Below are positions 16,490 through 24,554 of a stretch of 64,000 nucleotides of DNA, piece by piece. Within the stretch, counting starts at the first letter, position 1; each line of letters starts with the position of its first letter. Under the pieces are notes generated by a model, which was not told the origin of the DNA, searched no databases, and saw only the letters and a program-made list of their open reading frames with translations. The position numbers and the translations under genes were made by a program. The stretch spans positions 124,001-188,000 of the forward strand of contig NZ_ASHR01000014.1 in assembly GCF_000400485.1 (NCBI RefSeq), given 5' to 3'. The DNA is from Agrococcus pavilionensis RW1 (GTDB lineage: Bacteria; Actinomycetota; Actinomycetes; Actinomycetales; Microbacteriaceae).

Positions 16490-17771
16490 GGCCTTCGACG
16501 CCGTCGACATCATCCGCACGAAGCGCGACGGGGGAGCGCTCTCGACCGCGCAGATCGACTGGCTCATCGACGCCTACACGCGCGGCTACGTCGACGACCC
16601 GCAGATGGCGGCGCTCACGATGGCGATCCTGCTCAACGGCATGGAGCGCCGCGAGATCCACGACCTCACGACCGCGATGATCGCCTCCGGCGAGCGCATG
16701 GACTTCTCGGCGCTCGACAAGCCGACGGTCGACAAGCACTCCACGGGCGGCGTCGGCGACAAGATCACGCTCCCGCTCATGCCGCTCGTCGCCGCGTTCG
16801 GCGTCGCGGTGCCGCAGCTGTCGGGCCGCGGCCTCGGGCACACGGGCGGCACGCTCGACAAGCTCGAGTCGATCCCCGGCTGGCGCGCCGACCTGTCGAA
16901 CGACGAGATGCTCGAGCAGCTCCGCACCGTCGGCGGCGTGATCTGCGCGGCCGGCTCGGGCCTCGCGCCCGCCGACAAGCGGCTCTACGCGCTCCGCGAC
17001 ATCACCGGCACCGTCGAGGCCATCCCGCTCATCGCATCCTCGATCATGTCGAAGAAGATCGCCGAGGGCACGGGCGCACTCGTGCTCGACGTGAAGTTCG
17101 GCTCCGGCGCGTTCATGCAGGAGTTCGAGCGCGCGAAGGAGCTCGCCGAGACGATGGTCGCGCTCGGCCGCGACGCGGGCGTCGAGACGCGCGCGCTGCT
17201 GACGACGATGGACGTGCCGCTCGGCCGCGCGATCGGCAACGCGAACGAGGTGCGCGAGTCGGTCGAGGTGCTCGCGGGCGGCGGGCCCGCCGACGTCGTC
17301 GAGCTCACGGTCGCGCTCGCGCGCGAGATGCTGGATGCGGTGGGGCAGCCCGACGCGGACGTCGAGGCCGCGCTCGCCGACGGCCGCGCGATGGACGTCT
17401 GGCGCCGCTTCGTGCTCGCGCAGGATGGCGACCCCGACGCGCCGCTCCCGGTCGCGAACGAGACGCACACGGTCGTCGCCGAGCGCGACGGCGTGCTCGC
17501 GCGGCAGGAGGCGCTGCCGTTCGGCATCGCCGCGTGGCGGCTCGGCGCGGGCCGCGCCCGCGCGAGCGACCCGGTCGTGCACGCCGCCGGCATCGACCTG
17601 CACGTCAAGCCGGGCGACGCGGTGCGCGCGGGCGACCCGCTCTGGACCATCTCCGCCGACGACGAGAGCCGCATCCCGCGTGCGCTCGAGGCGCTCGAGG
17701 GGGCGTGGGAGCTCGCGGCGCCCGGCACGGTCGTCGAGGTGCCCCCGATCGTGCGCGAGCGCATCGCCTGA
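16482..17771 (+). CDS. deoA: Thymidine phosphorylase
   Basis: Phosphorolyses thymidine and deoxyuridine to base and deoxyribose 1-phosphate. About 429 residues with the family signature SGRGLGHTGGTLDKLESIPG and the phosphate loop KHSTGGVGDK. GTG 16482 is supported by GAGGGAG at 5 nt; it overlaps the cdd end by 8 nt. Deoxyribose 1-phosphate would go to the phosphomutase encoded at 20-21.6 kb. Confidence 0.95.
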   Translation: MAEAFDAVDIIRTKRDGGALSTAQIDWLIDAYTRGYVDDPQMAALTMAILLNGMERREIHDLTTAMIASGERMDFSALDKPTVDKHSTGGVGDKITLPLMPLVAAFGVAVPQLSGRGLGHTGGTLDKLESIPGWRADLSNDEMLEQLRTVGGVICAAGSGLAPADKRLYALRDITGTVEAIPLIASSIMSKKIAEGTGALVLDVKFGSGAFMQEFERAKELAETMVALGRDAGVETRALLTTMDVPLGRAIGNANEVRESVEVLAGGGPADVVELTVALAREMLDAVGQPDADVEAALADGRAMDVWRRFVLAQDGDPDAPLPVANETHTVVAERDGVLARQEALPFGIAAWRLGAGRARASDPVVHAAGIDLHVKPGDAVRAGDPLWTISADDESRIPRALEALEGAWELAAPGTVVEVPPIVRERIA

Positions 17772-17923
17772 CGCGCGCGCTCTCGGGTCGCGGGTCTTGC
17801 GCAGCCTGGCGCGGGCGGCGAGACTGGCGCCGAGGCGGCACCCAGCCGCCGTCCAGGCTCGCGCCGTGCGTCCTGCTTGGCTCGACGCATCCGCACCAGT
17901 CAGCCACCCCTGAGGAGCCAGTC

Positions 17924-18259
17924 GTGACCGATCCCCAGCTCAACCGCCCGAGCAGCGCGTACGTCGGCGACACCACGCAGCCCGCGGGCAGCACCTACGG
18001 CGCGTCGGAGCCGAAGACGCTCAGCGTCGTCGCGCTCGTGCTCGGGCTCGCTTCGATCTTCATCGGCGGCTCGATCCTCGTGCCGATCGCGGGCATCGTC
18101 GTCGGCGTCATGGCCCGCAAGCGCGAGCCCGCGGGCCGCACGATGGCGCTGTGGGGCATCTGGCTGAGCGTCGCGATGCTCGCGCTGTGGGCGCTACTGT
18201 GGATCGTCGCGGGCGGGCTCATCCTCGCGGCGATCGGGCTCGCCGCGTCGGGCGCTTGA
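17924..18259 (+). CDS. Small membrane protein, DUF4190-like
   Basis: 111 residues: a 35-residue hydrophilic N-terminus, then two hydrophobic segments separated by a short basic loop (RKREPAGRT). This is the architecture of DUF4190-type proteins of unknown function. TGAGGAG precedes the GTG start. The 152 nt between deoA and this gene hold no gene I recognise. It lies among salvage genes, but I see no functional link. Confidence 0.7.
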   Translation: MTDPQLNRPSSAYVGDTTQPAGSTYGASEPKTLSVVALVLGLASIFIGGSILVPIAGIVVGVMARKREPAGRTMALWGIWLSVAMLALWALLWIVAGGLILAAIGLAASGA

Positions 18260-18350
18260 CGCGACCGGTGCCTCGGTCCGCGGCGGCATGCCGCGGCGCG
18301 GCCCCGGCCGATACGATCGAGGCTCAATGCACCCCGATGACGGAGGCGGA

Positions 18351-19457
18351 ATGAGCCGGTACGAGGTCGACGGCGTCGACATCCAGACGCTGCCCAAGGT
18401 CAGCCTGCACGACCACCTCGACGGCGGACTCCGGCCGCAGACGGTGCTCGAGCTCGCCGACGAGATCGGGCTCGAGCTGCCGGCGAGCGATGCCGACGCG
18501 CTCGGCGCGTGGTTCGCCGCGCAGTCGAACTCCGGCTCGCTGCCGGAGTACCTGAAGACCTTCGACATCACGACCGCGGTCATGCAGACCGAGCACGGGC
18601 TGCACCGGGTCGCGAAGGAGTTCGTGCTCGACCTCGCCGAGGACGGCGTCGTCTACGGCGAGATCCGCTGGGCACCCGAGCAGCACCTGCAGCGCGGACT
18701 CTCGCTCGACCAGGCGGTCGAGGCGGTGCAGGCCGGCATCGAGGAGGCGATCGACCTCGTCGAGTCGCACGGCCGCGGCATCCGCGTCGGCCAGCTCATC
18801 AGCGCGATGCGGCACCTCGACCGCGCCGACGAGATCGCCGAGCTCGCGCTGCGGCACCGCGACAAGGGCGCGGTCGGCTTCGACATCGCCGGTCCCGAGG
18901 CGGGCTTCCCGCCGTCGCGGCTCGCCTCGGCGTTCGACCGGCTCGCGAGGGCGCACTTCCCGGCGACCGTGCACGCGGGCGAGGGCGACGGCCTCGCGAG
19001 CATCGAGGATGCGCTCTTCGCCGGTCGCGCGCTGCGGCTGGGGCACGGCACGCGCATCGCGGAGGACATCGAGGTCGAGCAGGAGCGTGACGACGCGATC
19101 GTCGTGCGCCTCGGCGAGCTCGCCGAGTGGGTGAAGGACCGGCAGATCCCCCTCGAGCTGAGCCCGAGCTCCAACCTGCAGACCGGCACGATCGCGCAGT
19201 GGGGCGACTCGCTCGAGGACCACCCGATCGACCTGCTGCTGCAGCTCGGCTTCGCGGTGACCGTCAACCCCGACAACCGCCTGCAATCGGGCACGACGCT
19301 CACGCGCGAGCTGGGGCTCATGGTCGAGGCGTTCGAGTGGGACCTCGACGACCTCGAGGAGGTGACGCAGAACGCGGTCGCCGGCGCCTTCTGCTCGCTC
19401 GAGGAGCGGGAGGAGCTCGCGGACGAGATCGCCGACGGCTTCGACGACCTCCGATGA
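18351..19457 (+). CDS. add: Adenosine deaminase
   Basis: Converts adenosine and deoxyadenosine to inosine and deoxyinosine. The 368 residues carry the zinc ligands in LHDHLDG, then IAGPEAGFP, HAGEGDG and GHGTRI, with the last metal Asp in NPDN. The ATG at 18351 has GGAGGCGG upstream; a -10 box TACGAT lies at 18311-18316. Its stop overlaps the start of the following PTS gene (ATGA). Inosine produced here is the substrate of the purine nucleoside phosphorylase encoded at 21.6-22.5 kb. Confidence 0.95.
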   Translation: MSRYEVDGVDIQTLPKVSLHDHLDGGLRPQTVLELADEIGLELPASDADALGAWFAAQSNSGSLPEYLKTFDITTAVMQTEHGLHRVAKEFVLDLAEDGVVYGEIRWAPEQHLQRGLSLDQAVEAVQAGIEEAIDLVESHGRGIRVGQLISAMRHLDRADEIAELALRHRDKGAVGFDIAGPEAGFPPSRLASAFDRLARAHFPATVHAGEGDGLASIEDALFAGRALRLGHGTRIAEDIEVEQERDDAIVVRLGELAEWVKDRQIPLELSPSSNLQTGTIAQWGDSLEDHPIDLLLQLGFAVTVNPDNRLQSGTTLTRELGLMVEAFEWDLDDLEEVTQNAVAGAFCSLEEREELADEIADGFDDLR

Positions 19458-19891
19458 CGCTGCCGCTCGACGAGGCGACGTTCGCGCCCGGGGTGCACGC
19501 CGCCGACTGGCGCGCCGCAGTGCGCGCCGCGGGGGTCGACCTCGTGACCGCGCGCGCGGTCGGCCGCGCGTACGTCGAGGAGCTCGTGCAGCAGATCGAG
19601 CAGGCCGGGCCCTACTGCGTCGTCGCACCCGGCGTCGCCGTGCCGCACGCGCGGCCGAGCGCGGTCGTGCGCCGCGACGCGCTCGCGATCGTCGTGCTCG
19701 ACGAGCCCGTCGCCTTCGGCCACCCGCACCACGACCCCGTGCGGGTCGTCATCGGGATGGCCGCGACGAGCCCGAAGGGCCACTTGCGGATGCTCGCGGA
19801 GCTCGCGAACGCGCTCGACGGCGAGGGTGTCGCCGATGCCATCGCGGCCGCCTCGACGCGCGACGACGCGATCGCGGCGCTGCGCCGGTAG
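19454..19891 (+). CDS. Orphan PTS EIIA-like protein (mannitol/fructose type)
   Basis: 145 residues of the PTS_EIIA_2 fold. The phosphorylated His is His65 in VAPGVAVPHARPSA, and the C-terminal GHLRMLAELANAL helix is typical. There are no EIIB or EIIC genes nearby; the start overlaps the stop of add (ATGA), so it is made together with adenosine deaminase. A regulatory role or partnership with a remote permease are both possible. Confidence 0.8.
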   Translation: MTLPLDEATFAPGVHAADWRAAVRAAGVDLVTARAVGRAYVEELVQQIEQAGPYCVVAPGVAVPHARPSAVVRRDALAIVVLDEPVAFGHPHHDPVRVVIGMAATSPKGHLRMLAELANALDGEGVADAIAAASTRDDAIAALRR

Positions 19892-19893
19892 GG

Positions 19894-19956
19894 AACCCCG
19901 GCCCGGGACGGGCCGGGGTTCTGGCGTCGCGCCGGAGACCCGAACGGGTCTCCGGC
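19894..19956. terminator. Dual-hairpin element (copy 1) between convergent genes
   Basis: Two perfect stems in tandem: 11 bp (19894-19904 with 19910-19920, loop GGGAC), spacer CTGGCGTCGC (19921-19930), then 11 bp (19931-19941 with 19946-19956, loop GAAC). It lies 2 nt after the PTS gene stop and 1 nt before the phosphomutase stop, so it can terminate both. Copy 2 at 35536 shares loops and spacer but has different stem sequences. Confidence 0.85.
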
Positions 19957-19957
19957 T

Positions 19958-21625
19958 TCAGCTCTCGCGCGCCAGCAGCGGCCGCACCGCCTCGGCGATC
20001 GCCGCGACGCGCTCGCGCGCCGCGCGCACGCGCGCCGCGGGCGGCCCGTCGGTCGACGTCGCGTCGATGTAGACCTTGAGCTTCGGCTCGGTGCCGCTCG
20101 GCCGCACCATGACGCGCGAGCCGTCGTCGAGCGTGAAGCGCAGGATGTCGCCGATCTCGCCGTGCTCGGGCAGCGCGAGGTCGTCGGCGGCGACGACCGC
20201 CGCGCCCGCGAGCTCGGTCGGCGGCGCCTGCCGCAGCGCCCCCATGAGCGCGGGGATGCGCGCGAGGTCGGTGACGCGCACGCTCACCTGGCCCGACTCG
20301 AACGCGCCGAACTCGGCGGCGAGCGCGAGCAGCTCCTCGGCGAGCGACGAGCCGCGCTCGTGCAGCTCGCTCGCGAGCGTGAGGATGCGCACGAGCGCCG
20401 AGATGCCGTCCTTGTCGCGCACGGTGCCCGGGTTCACGAGGTAGCCGAGCGCCTCCTCGTAGCCGTAGACGAGGCCAGGCACGCGCGAGACCCACTTGAA
20501 GCCCGTGAGCGTCTGCACGAACTCGAGCCCGTGCGCCTCGGCGATGACGCCGAGGCCGGGGGAGGAGACGATCGAGGCGGCGAGCACGCCGTGCCCGCGC
20601 GCCGCGCGCGCGGCGTCCCAGCCGAGCAGCAGGCCGACCTCGTTGCCCGTGAGCATCCGCCAGCCGGCCGGCGCCGACGCATCCGGCACCGCGACCGCGA
20701 GCCGGTCGGCGTCGGGGTCGTTCGCGAGGATGAGCTCGGCGCCCTCCGCCGTGGCGAGCGCCATCGCGAGGTCGAGCGCGCCCGGCTCCTCCGGGTTCGG
20801 GAAGTCAACGGTCGGGAACGCGCCGTCGGGCTCGGCCTGCTCGGGCACGACCGTCACCGGCGGGAAGCCCGCGGCGTCGAGCACGGCGCGCACCGTCTCG
20901 AGGCCGACGCCGTGCAGCGGCGTGTAGACGACGCGCGGGCCGCCGGCGCCCGGCATGCCCTGGTCGGGCTGGCCGATCGCAGCGGTCGCCGCGACGTACG
21001 ACTCCCAGACGCCCTCGCCCGCGACCTCCGGCTCGCCGCGCGGGTACTCGGTCACGGGCACGGCGGCCGCCTCGACGATGCGGGCGGCGATCTCGGCGTC
21101 GGCGGGCGGCACGATCTGGCTGCCCTCGTCGGCGCCGCCGAGGTACACCTTGTAGCCGTTGTCGGCGGGCGGGTTGTGGCTCGCGGTCACCATGACGCCC
21201 GCGCTCGCGCCGAGGTGGCGCACGGCGAAGGCGGTGACGGGGGTCGGCAGCAGCCGCGGCAGCAGGATCGCCCGCACGCCAGCGCCAGCGAAGACCTCGG
21301 CGGCGTCCCGCGCGAAGCGCTCCGAGCCGCGCCGCCCGTCCCAGCCGATCACGACCGAGGGGTAGGGCTCCCGGTCGACGAGGTAGCGCGCGAGCCCCGC
21401 GGAGGCCTGCTGCACGACGACGGTGTTCATGCGGTTCGGCCCCGGGGCGATGCGGCCCCGCAGCCCCGCCGTGCCGAACTGCAGGCGGCCGCGGAACGCA
21501 TCCGTCACCTCGGCCATCGCGGCCTCGTCGCCCGCCTCGGCGGCCGCGATCGTCGCCTCGAGCTCCGCGCGGGTCTCGGGGTCGGGGTCGGCCGCGGCCC
21601 AGGCGCGGGCGGCGTCGAGGCTCAT
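19958..21625 (-). CDS. pmmB: Phosphopentomutase/phosphomannomutase (alpha-D-phosphohexomutase family)
   Basis: 555 residues. The phosphoserine loop is VMVTASHNPPADNGYKVY (Ser149), the metal loop is NDPDADR, and the C-terminal phosphate-binding region RPSGTEPKLKVY is present. In the nucleoside operon its likely job is isomerising (deoxy)ribose 1-phosphate to the 5-phosphate, with mannose/glucose phosphates as alternatives; the M. tuberculosis orthologue at this place is called pmmB. The start overlaps the purine nucleoside phosphorylase stop (ATGA). Confidence 0.9.
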   Translation of the reverse strand: MSLDAARAWAAADPDPETRAELEATIAAAEAGDEAAMAEVTDAFRGRLQFGTAGLRGRIAPGPNRMNTVVVQQASAGLARYLVDREPYPSVVIGWDGRRGSERFARDAAEVFAGAGVRAILLPRLLPTPVTAFAVRHLGASAGVMVTASHNPPADNGYKVYLGGADEGSQIVPPADAEIAARIVEAAAVPVTEYPRGEPEVAGEGVWESYVAATAAIGQPDQGMPGAGGPRVVYTPLHGVGLETVRAVLDAAGFPPVTVVPEQAEPDGAFPTVDFPNPEEPGALDLAMALATAEGAELILANDPDADRLAVAVPDASAPAGWRMLTGNEVGLLLGWDAARAARGHGVLAASIVSSPGLGVIAEAHGLEFVQTLTGFKWVSRVPGLVYGYEEALGYLVNPGTVRDKDGISALVRILTLASELHERGSSLAEELLALAAEFGAFESGQVSVRVTDLARIPALMGALRQAPPTELAGAAVVAADDLALPEHGEIGDILRFTLDDGSRVMVRPSGTEPKLKVYIDATSTDGPPAARVRAARERVAAIAEAVRPLLARES

Positions 21626-22452
21626 GCTCGGGCGCCGATCGCGGCGACGACGTCGGCGAGCAGGCGCGAGATGCGGCCCTCGGCCTCGCGGCCGGCCTCG
21701 ATGACCTCCTCGTGCGAGAGGGGCGTGGTCTGGATGCCCGCGGCGAGGTTCGTGATGAGGCTCAGGCCGAGCACCTCCATGCCCGCCTCGCGCGCGGCGA
21801 TCGCCTCGAGCGCCGTCGACATGCCGCAGATGTGGCCACCGATCGCCTTCGCCATCTGCACCTCGGCGGGCGTCTCGTAGTGGGGCCCGCGGAACTGCAC
21901 GTAGACGCCCTCGTCGAGGCTGCCGTCGACCTCGCGCGCGATGTCGCGCAGCCGCGGCGAGTAGAGGTCGGTGAGGTCGACGAACGTCGCGCCCTCGAGC
22001 GGCGAGTCGGCGGTGAGGTTGATGTGGTCGCTGATGAGCACGGGCTGGCCGGGCGTCCAGTGCGGCTTGATGCCGCCCGCGCCGTTCGTGAGCACCATGA
22101 CGGATGCGCCTGCCGCGGCCGCGGTGCGGACGGAGTGGACGACGCGGCGCACCCCGTGGCCCTCGTAGTAGTGGGTGCGGGCGCCGATGACGAGCGCGCG
22201 GCGACCGTCGTCGGTCAGCACCGAGCGGATGGTGCCGACGTGGCCCTCGAGCGCGGGCTTCGAGAAGCCCGTCACCTCGGTCGCGGCGATCTCGTGGGTC
22301 GTCTCGCCGATGAGGTCGGCGGCGCGCGCCCAGCCGGAGCCGAGCGTGAGGGCGATGTCGTGCGACTCCACGCCGGTGATGCGGCGGATGTCGTCGGCGG
22401 CCTGGCGCGCGACCTCGCGCGGGTCTGCGGGGGCATCGAGGGGGTGCGTCAT
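21622..22452 (-). CDS. deoD: Purine nucleoside phosphorylase (trimeric PNP type)
   Basis: Phosphorolyses inosine and guanosine to base plus ribose 1-phosphate. About 276 residues. The phosphate and base sites are visible in LGSGWA, RTHYYEGHG, VLTNGAGGI, YVQFRGPHYETPAE and MSTALEAIAAREAGM plus ITNLAAG, which define the PNP/MTAP class-I family. The -10 box TAGAGT (22460-22465, reverse) ends 7 nt before the ATG, so it is leaderless. It is coupled to the phosphomutase gene that uses its sugar-phosphate product. Confidence 0.93.
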   Translation of the reverse strand: MTHPLDAPADPREVARQAADDIRRITGVESHDIALTLGSGWARAADLIGETTHEIAATEVTGFSKPALEGHVGTIRSVLTDDGRRALVIGARTHYYEGHGVRRVVHSVRTAAAAGASVMVLTNGAGGIKPHWTPGQPVLISDHINLTADSPLEGATFVDLTDLYSPRLRDIAREVDGSLDEGVYVQFRGPHYETPAEVQMAKAIGGHICGMSTALEAIAAREAGMEVLGLSLITNLAAGIQTTPLSHEEVIEAGREAEGRISRLLADVVAAIGARA

Positions 22453-22494
22453 GGCGCCCACTCTAAGGGCGCTGCGCCCGTAGGCTGGGTCACC
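22453..22494. promoter_or_regulatory. Compact divergent leaderless promoters (PNP gene and yaeQ-like gene)
   Basis: Only 42 bp separate the start codons. Reverse -10 box TAGAGT occupies 22460-22465 and forward box TAGGCT 22481-22486, so the two promoters must overlap in their -35 regions and probably compete. Confidence 0.65.
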
Positions 22495-23034
22495 ATGGCC
22501 ATCGGCGCGACCGTCCACACCTTCGAGGTGCAGCTCTCCGACGTCGACCGCGGGGTCTACGAGGAGCTCTCGCTCAAGGTCGCGCAGCACCCCTCCGAGA
22601 CCGCGGCGTTCATGGTGACGCGCGTGCTCGCGCTGTGCCTCGAGCACGAGGAGGGCATCGCCTTCGGCGACGGGCTCTCGGGCGGCGACGAGCCCGCGGT
22701 GCTCGTGCGCGACCGCACGGGCGCGCTCGTCGCGTGGATCGAGATCGGCGCGCCCGAGGCCGAGCGCGTGCACCGCGGCAGCATGGCGGCCGATCGCTGC
22801 GCCGTCTACACGCACCGCGACCCCGAGAGGGTCGCCGCGCGCTGGGCAGGGAAGCGCATCCACCGCCCCGAGGACGTGCGGCTCGTCTCGTTCGACCCCG
22901 GTTTCGTCGACGCGGTCGCCGACGCCGTCGCGCGCCGCACGTCGATGACCGTCTCGGTGACCGAGGGCGTGCTCTACGCCGAGGTCAACGGCCGCGCGCT
23001 GTCGACGGCGATCCACGAGCGCCCGGCGGGCTGA
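22495..23034 (+). CDS. YaeQ family protein
   Basis: 179 residues matching the YaeQ family: FEVQLSDVDRGVYEELSLKVAQHPSET near the start, HRGSMAADRCAVYTH in the middle and a C-terminal LYAEVNGRALSTAI. YaeQ has a PD-(D/E)XK nuclease-like fold in structural studies of homologues, and its role is unclear (it was first linked to RfaH suppression). The -10 box TAGGCT ends 8 nt before the ATG, so the mRNA is likely leaderless. Confidence 0.8.
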   Translation: MAIGATVHTFEVQLSDVDRGVYEELSLKVAQHPSETAAFMVTRVLALCLEHEEGIAFGDGLSGGDEPAVLVRDRTGALVAWIEIGAPEAERVHRGSMAADRCAVYTHRDPERVAARWAGKRIHRPEDVRLVSFDPGFVDAVADAVARRTSMTVSVTEGVLYAEVNGRALSTAIHERPAG

Positions 23035-23077
23035 CGCGCGCTCAGCTCCATCGCGCGGATGCGGGATGATGGAGCAC

Positions 23078-24523
23078 GTGAGTGCATTCGAGCGCAAGCA
23101 GCGCGTGGTGATCATCGGCGGCGGACCGGGCGGCTACGAGGCGGCGCTCGCGGGAGCCCAGCTCGGTGCGGAGGTGACGCTCATCGAGCGCGCCGGCGTG
23201 GGCGGCAGCGCCGTGCTCACCGACGTCGTGCCCTCCAAGACCCTCATCGCCTCCGCCGAGTCGGCCGCCGCGATCGAGCAGGCCGACGAGCTCGGCGTGC
23301 AGCTCTTCGCGCGCGGCGACCGCGACCGGCCGCTGCGCCCCGAGGTCGCGGTCAACTTCACGAAGCTCAACAAGCGCATCCGCCGGCTCGCGAACCGGCA
23401 GTCCGACGACATGCGGCAGACGCTCGAGAGCCTGGGCGTGCAGGTCGTCGAGGGCTACGGCCGCTTCACGAGCCCGACGACGGTGGCCGTCTCGACCGGC
23501 GGCGCGAACGCGAAGGACTTCGACTCGTTCGAGCTCGACACCGCGGTCGTCTCGGTCGGCGCGCGCCCGCGCGTGCTGCCGAGCGCGCAGCCCGACGGCG
23601 AGCGCATCCTCACCTGGACGCAGCTCTACGACCTCGAGGAGATGCCCTCGCACCTGATCGTGGTCGGCTCGGGCGTCACGGGCGCCGAGTTCGCCTCCGC
23701 CTACCGGCTGCTCGGCTCGGAGGTCACGCTCGTCTCGAGCCGCGAGCGCGTGCTGCCGGGCGAGGACACCGACGCGGCCGACGTGATCGAGGAGGTGTTC
23801 CGCCGCGGCGGGATGCACGTGCTCAACAAGCAGCGCGCGACGAGCGTCGTGCGCGACGGCGACGAGGTCGTCGTGACGCTCTCCGACGGCCGCGAGATCC
23901 GCGGGAGCCACTGCCTCATGGCGGTCGGCGCGGTGCCGAACACCGAGGGGATCGGCCTCGACGCCGCGGGCGTGCAGACCACCGACTCGGGCCACATCCG
24001 CGTCAACCGCGTCGCGCGCACCTCGGTGCCGCACATCTACGCCGCCGGCGACTGCACCGCGTTCTTCCCGCTCGCATCCGTCGCCTCGGTGCAGGGGCGC
24101 ACGGCGATCTTCCACGCGCTCGGCGACGAGGTGCGCCCGATCACGCTCCGCAACGTCGCCTCCAACATCTTCACCTACCCCGAGATCGCGACGGTCGGCT
24201 GGCAGCAGGCGTCGATCGACGCCGGCGAGCGCGAGGCGCGCATCGTGAAGCTGCCGCTGCGGCACAACCCGCGCGCGAAGATGCAGGGAGTGCAGGACGG
24301 CTTCGTCAAGCTCATCGCGGGCACCGACCTCGGCACGATCGTGGGCGGCGTGGTCGTCGCACCACGCGCATCCGAGCTCATCCTGCCGCTCTCGCTCGCG
24401 ATCGAGCAGCGCCTCACGGTCGACCAGTTCGCGCGCGCGTGGGCCGTCTACCCGTCGCTCTCGGGCTCGATCACCGACGTGGCCCGCTCGATGCACGTCG
24501 CGCAGGAGCAGCTCGAGCCCTGA
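23078..24523 (+). CDS. lpdA: NAD(P)H-quinone dehydrogenase, LpdA type (lacks redox disulfide)
   Basis: About 481 residues of the two-dinucleotide-binding-domain flavoprotein family: FAD site VVIIGGGPGGYEAALAG, NAD site VGSGVTGAEFASAY and AGDCTAFFPLASVA. The position of the lipoamide dehydrogenase CxxxxC is GVGGSAVLTDVVPSKT, with no cysteines, as in the M. tuberculosis LpdA (Rv3303c) class, which reduces quinones rather than lipoamide. GTG 23078 follows a GATGAT box by 7 nt; ATG 23066 would add four residues. Confidence 0.88.
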   Translation: MSAFERKQRVVIIGGGPGGYEAALAGAQLGAEVTLIERAGVGGSAVLTDVVPSKTLIASAESAAAIEQADELGVQLFARGDRDRPLRPEVAVNFTKLNKRIRRLANRQSDDMRQTLESLGVQVVEGYGRFTSPTTVAVSTGGANAKDFDSFELDTAVVSVGARPRVLPSAQPDGERILTWTQLYDLEEMPSHLIVVGSGVTGAEFASAYRLLGSEVTLVSSRERVLPGEDTDAADVIEEVFRRGGMHVLNKQRATSVVRDGDEVVVTLSDGREIRGSHCLMAVGAVPNTEGIGLDAAGVQTTDSGHIRVNRVARTSVPHIYAAGDCTAFFPLASVASVQGRTAIFHALGDEVRPITLRNVASNIFTYPEIATVGWQQASIDAGEREARIVKLPLRHNPRAKMQGVQDGFVKLIAGTDLGTIVGGVVVAPRASELILPLSLAIEQRLTVDQFARAWAVYPSLSGSITDVARSMHVAQEQLEP

Positions 24524-24554
24524 GCCGAGCGCGCCGCCGGTCGCGGCGGGCGGC

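Noticed and set aside
18351-19457. Adenosine deaminase with NPDN instead of the usual TDDP-type metal motif
   Set aside because: The metal Asp is retained; I regard this as normal variation in actinobacterial enzymes, not a defect.
24524-24554. Terminator between lpdA and the carboxylase gene
   Set aside because: GC-rich inverted bases exist but pairing is imperfect and not above what this composition gives by chance.
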